DNA of 64,000 nucleotides, from NCBI GenBank assembly GCA_023313575.1, contig JAJTTP010000008.1, forward strand, positions 620,001 to 684,000, in the 5' to 3' direction. Source of the stretch: Eutypella sp. D-1 (taxonomy: Eukaryota; Ascomycota; Sordariomycetes; Xylariales; Diatrypaceae). Both the position numbers and the translations under genes were made by a program. Under the pieces are notes generated by a model. It saw only the letters and a list, made by a program, of their open reading frames with translations. It was not told the origin of the DNA and made no database searches. Shown piece after piece: positions 60,101-64,000 of the stretch. The stretch's first letter is position 1. The number at the start of each line of letters is the position of its first letter.

Positions 60101-63100
60101 ATGGCAGACGACGCAGATGTGCTACAGGTCCAAGTTCCTTCTGATCCACCCAATTATTGGTCTCCACAAGCCTCTGTTGCACCCTACGTCTTTGCTTGCG
60201 CTAGCTTCCTGCATACGTATTTCGCCAACTCGAGCTTGAAGTCATCGTTCGTGAACAGTGGTGGAATCGAGCACTTGTTTGATCTAAGCACATCGCCTAG
60301 CTTGCCTCAAGACTTTGGAGAAACCAACGCTGCAAATACTATGGAGGTGACCGTCTCGCAACTAGTCGAAACTTATCCCGTCATAGGTCTTCCATCTTTA
60401 CTCAAGCGGACCCAAGCAACGTTGGATACCCTACTCTCCACTCTCCAGCCACGAATCTCCGACTCTTTTCTTGCCCGTTTTGTCGATGCAAACGTTCAGG
60501 TAGCCAGCGATACGAGTCAAGAGCTCATCACGAAACTATCGCATGGGACTTCCGTGACCAAGGCACTTCTTAATGCCCACTGCCTTATCAAGATACTGTA
60601 TCGCTGCTTCCCATATTCATCCAGGTCCTCGACGGTCACTCTACCTCCGGTGAACCTCTTTGATTATTACAACCGGCTGGTGAAGTCCTTGGGGCCATTA
60701 TTGCACGCCATCGTCTCCGAGGATATAGCGATTACGAATAGCGCCCCTCGAAGTTGGTCTACACGGATGAAATCAGTTTTCGAAAAGAGTGATGTGATGA
60801 CCATCGATTCTATTCTGGAAGACGCCGGTCTCTCTGGCGCCGATGCCAACACAGATGTGGCGGGCATCCTCTCGTCCTCCATTGGAGGGAAGCCGGCTAG
60901 CAAGGCATCAGATCCTAGTGAAGGTCCCTCGGAAAGCGAAAAGGCAAGCCCCCAATTTCGCAACTACCAAACCTTGCGCCCTTTGATCTACTGCCTCATT
61001 TCTACAAGCTTCCCGCTCTCTCAGACGCTTGGAAGAGCCCTACTATCCCGCCGTGACCGAGATCTGTACGTGAGAGTGCATCATGTCCGCCTCGCGGAAG
61101 GCCTGGCACAAACGATGCTGGCGCAACTGGAAACGCCAAAACAGCAGGCGACAACGGATGAGCTTCGTTATTGGAATATCATGCTGCATATACTACATGA
61201 AATGCTGGTCGATCGTAAATATGATGCGCGACACGGAGATCGAAGCCCGCTGCAACTCATCGCGCCAGTGTTGGTTGCATTCAAGAAGCAGGGGGGGCTA
61301 GACAAACTCAACGACATGCTGGTCATCTTCAAGGACGAGATCTGCAAGGAGCGAGTTGAGGGAGAAGATTCATCCCGAGTAGAAATGGCTGGTTTTGGGA
61401 TCAAGAAGATCTTAGACCTCTATTCGTTGTTTGTCAATGGCAAGGTGGTCGGGGATGCTATGATGCTCGTTAACCTCCTACCGAAGGCCCATAGCGGGGA
61501 ACGGCGCCCCGAGTCTCAGGTTACGCATAACCTGGTGGTCGAGTTACGAATGGCCATCCTGCCAGTCATCCATAAGCTCTGGGATTCGCCTCTCATTGAG
61601 AAGAACAACAAACATTCGGGGGCTATCCTCAGAAAGATCGTCACCATCTTGACGTCAATATCACATGCCGACTCGGAGCACAGCGCGTATCTGCGCGCAG
61701 AGAAGAATATGCCCCAAATACATTTGCAATCTACCACGGATGTTCGGTTTCAGTGGGACAGCGGTAACATACCACATGAAATCAGGCAACTCGTAGATCA
61801 TGGGACTCCGGAGGATCTTGCTCGTGAAGCACTCTACCGGACCAACTCCATCTCTGCATCTGCATCGCAGTATTGCACGGCTCACTCAGCTGGACTTGCC
61901 GGTCCACGCAATCCAATTCCCGCCGAGGACTTGCCTATGGATACCGAAGCTAATCCTGCCCCGTCTGCGGAAACTACTGTTTCCTCTAACGAAGACGAGC
62001 GTATGGTGCTAGATATCCCCTCTGATCTCCCACCCGCCCTTGGTGAAGGTCTGATCGGCCAATTAAGAGACACCGAATCACCCCGCCCTGGAAGGGACGG
62101 TGACACACCAGTGCCACCTTCGACTATCCAGGGTGCCAGTGAGGTTGCCTCCGCCTCTACTAGTCCAGTCCAAGGACCTTCTAGTTCGACACCTGCAGAG
62201 ACCGAAGGTCAAAGTGCGCAACCAGTAGCCAAGGAAGACCTCGACCAGGCGCGTGCCAGTCTCCGTGAGAACCTGATCGATCGTTGTCTGGACGTCATAA
62301 GAGCCCATCCAGCTTCTACATATGAGGTCTCTACGTTGGTCTCAACTGTACTGAGCCACGCCCCTCGCGAAGATTCCTCGAAGCAGGAGATCGGTGAGAC
62401 ATTGATCAATGCCCTCCTGTCTTTTGCAGCGGATGAGGATATCAAATCCAATGGACGTAGTATTGCCGCCTACGCTCACCTTCTGTCTCTACTCCTCCAA
62501 GATGGAGGGTTCTTCAAAGCCTCGCTTCCAACCTTGAAGGGAAGTGTCAGCGAGCTTCTCCAGTTTCTACAGACCCCACCATCTGCGGCATCGGAAGAAC
62601 TCGCACCATGGATACCCTATATTCTACTGGTGTTTGAGATCCTATTGAGCGATGACGAACAACTCGAAGACTTCAAGTGGAAGCTGCCGACAAGCGACGA
62701 TGAAACAGCTGCCCCTCTAGAGTGGCCAGTCAAGGACGTTAACGTGAGCGAGGACGACCGTCAAATCCTGCTTGGCTCCATTCTCGAGCTCCTCCCACGC
62801 ATCGGTAAGGAGGAGTCCCTCGCAGTGTCTGTGCTGCGCATCCTGATAATTATGACTCGGGATCGCGCTGTTGCCCGTGTGGTAGGAGATAAGAAGAATC
62901 TCCAGCGTCTATTCGTCATGGCGAAGCAGCTTTCCGGCGTTGGTTCTCAGCGCCTGGTTGAGTCCCGGATTACTTCACATGTACTGACGATCCTCCGTCA
63001 TGTCATTGAAGACGAAGAAGTCATCAAACAGAGAATGAGGAGCGAGATTTGGGGTTTCATCAAACGACCTTCCAACAGAGCCGACCCTCAAAACTACGTG

Positions 63101-64000
63101 CGTGTTCTCTACCACGTAGCTCTGAGGGACCCAAAGCTGTTCGTAGAGATTACGAACGAAATGCTGGAAATCTCTCGCTGGTCACCTCAAGATACTAGCA
63201 CCAGACACAATCTAGCCCTGAAGGTTCCCAAGGCAGATGCTTCCAAGGACGAAGTAGCCCCGACTGTCCGCGCCACAGAAGATCTGTCGATTCAAGACGT
63301 CAAACCTTCAACAGAAGGCGAAGATAAACCCATGGCGGACGCGCCTAAGGCTGCTTCCCAGGAGTCCAAGCGACCTGTTCTTGAGAATCCCGACGGCGTG
63401 GTACATTTCTTGCTCTGTGAGCTCTGGAACTACAAGGAAGTGGACGACAAGGAGGTCCCTCAGCCTGCGAAGGAGCCGAAGCAAGCGTCTGATGGTGAAG
63501 CTTCGGCGTCGACCTCGACCTCGACTCCAGCCCCCCCGGAGTCTGAGACCAAAGCTAGCGAGGGGAAGGAGAAGAAGTCTAAGAATTCATTCAAGGCTGA
63601 TGAACATCCCATCTTCATTTATCGCTGCTTCCTCTTGCACTGCCTCACTGAGCTGCTTCAGAGCTACAACCGAACCAAGATTGAATTCATCAATTTCAAG
63701 AGGAGTGCACCCCTTCAGACCAATACGCCCATCAAGCCACGGTCTAGTATTCTGAACTACCTACTCACGGATTTGCTATGCCCTAACCACGTCGACACTT
63801 CCTCAGATACCCTTTCCATGAAGAAGAAACACGCTACGGCGTCCCAAGTGCAAAGCCTTCTCGTCGCCCTTGTCAGCAAGACTGGAGAGAGGATACCTGA
63901 CCCTGGTCGCGACAAGTACGACCTGGGTGATGAGCCAGACCTGCTTTTTGTACGGAAGTTCGTTCTTGACACCATTCTACGATCATACAAAGATGCATCA
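57189..64000 (+). CDS. tom1: HECT-type E3 ubiquitin ligase Tom1/HUWE1 family (N-terminal part; runs off the window)
   Basis: Exon 1 (57189-57236) encodes MGKITKTIQAKHKESL. The intron 57237-57328 has a GTGAGT donor, TGCTAATC branch and TGTAG acceptor. Exon 2 stays open for 2224 codons to the window end. The N-terminus, with SPWLQEYVEE and RWPFPRGDLYHWIPLLNRFD, is the hallmark of fungal Tom1. The DUF908 and DUF913 armadillo-like regions follow (roughly residues 100-380 and 430-830). Later come acidic, Ser/Pro-rich linkers, including two stretches with DVAMADDADV and EDERMVLDIPSDLPP near the expected DUF4414 region, and more helical repeats. The catalytic HECT domain lies beyond the window. Tom1 enzymes ubiquitinate excess histones and unassembled ribosomal proteins, among other substrates. 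Confidence 0.93.

Overview
The window is chromosomal DNA of a filamentous ascomycete (Pezizomycotina, most likely Sordariomycetes). The evidence is the short spliceosomal introns (about 50-110 nt, with GTRNGT donors and RCTAAC/CTGAC branch sites), a HET-domain gene and a Clr5-ankyrin gene (families expanded in these fungi), an intron-containing tRNA-Ala, and conserved fungal housekeeping genes separated by long non-coding spacers. I cannot name the species.

Layout. 1-862: a short-chain dehydrogenase of the polyol/ketose type. 2978-6991 (minus): a Ste20-type p21-activated kinase in six exons. 6992-14042: a gene-poor spacer of about 7 kb. 14043-18102: the multi-KH RNA-binding protein Scp160/vigilin. 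19190-21001 (minus): a HET-domain protein. 22159-25271 (minus): Rsc9, the ARID subunit of the RSC chromatin remodeller, divergent from an unrecognised 586-aa disordered protein (26593-28353). 29149-32428 (minus): an ataxin-10/Ctr86 family protein. 33086-36909 (minus): a Clr5-ankyrin protein with a hydrophobic C-terminus. 38072-38462: a small spliced gene of unknown function. 40388-42331: an unrecognised 647-aa protein. 43787-44591: ribosomal protein eS8. 46865-49981 (minus): the Rab-GAP Gyp5. 53945-54034 (minus): tRNA-Ala(AGC). 57189 to the window end: the N-terminal 2240 codons of the giant HECT ubiquitin ligase Tom1/HUWE1, almost all in one exon.

The genes do not form a pathway cluster. The set covers signalling and polarity (Ste20, Gyp5), translation (eS8, Scp160, tRNA-Ala), chromatin (Rsc9), ubiquitin (Tom1) and probable self/non-self recognition (HET, perhaps Clr5-ankyrin). 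I see no biosynthetic cluster, no CRISPR and no intact transposon. The most unusual signals are non-coding: a 10-bp palindrome, TACCTAGGTA, repeated at least seven times and only outside coding exons; a MITE-like imperfect inverted repeat; and a dense GATA-site cluster upstream of eS8. All exon boundaries were built by eye from splice signals, reading-frame phase and family conservation.
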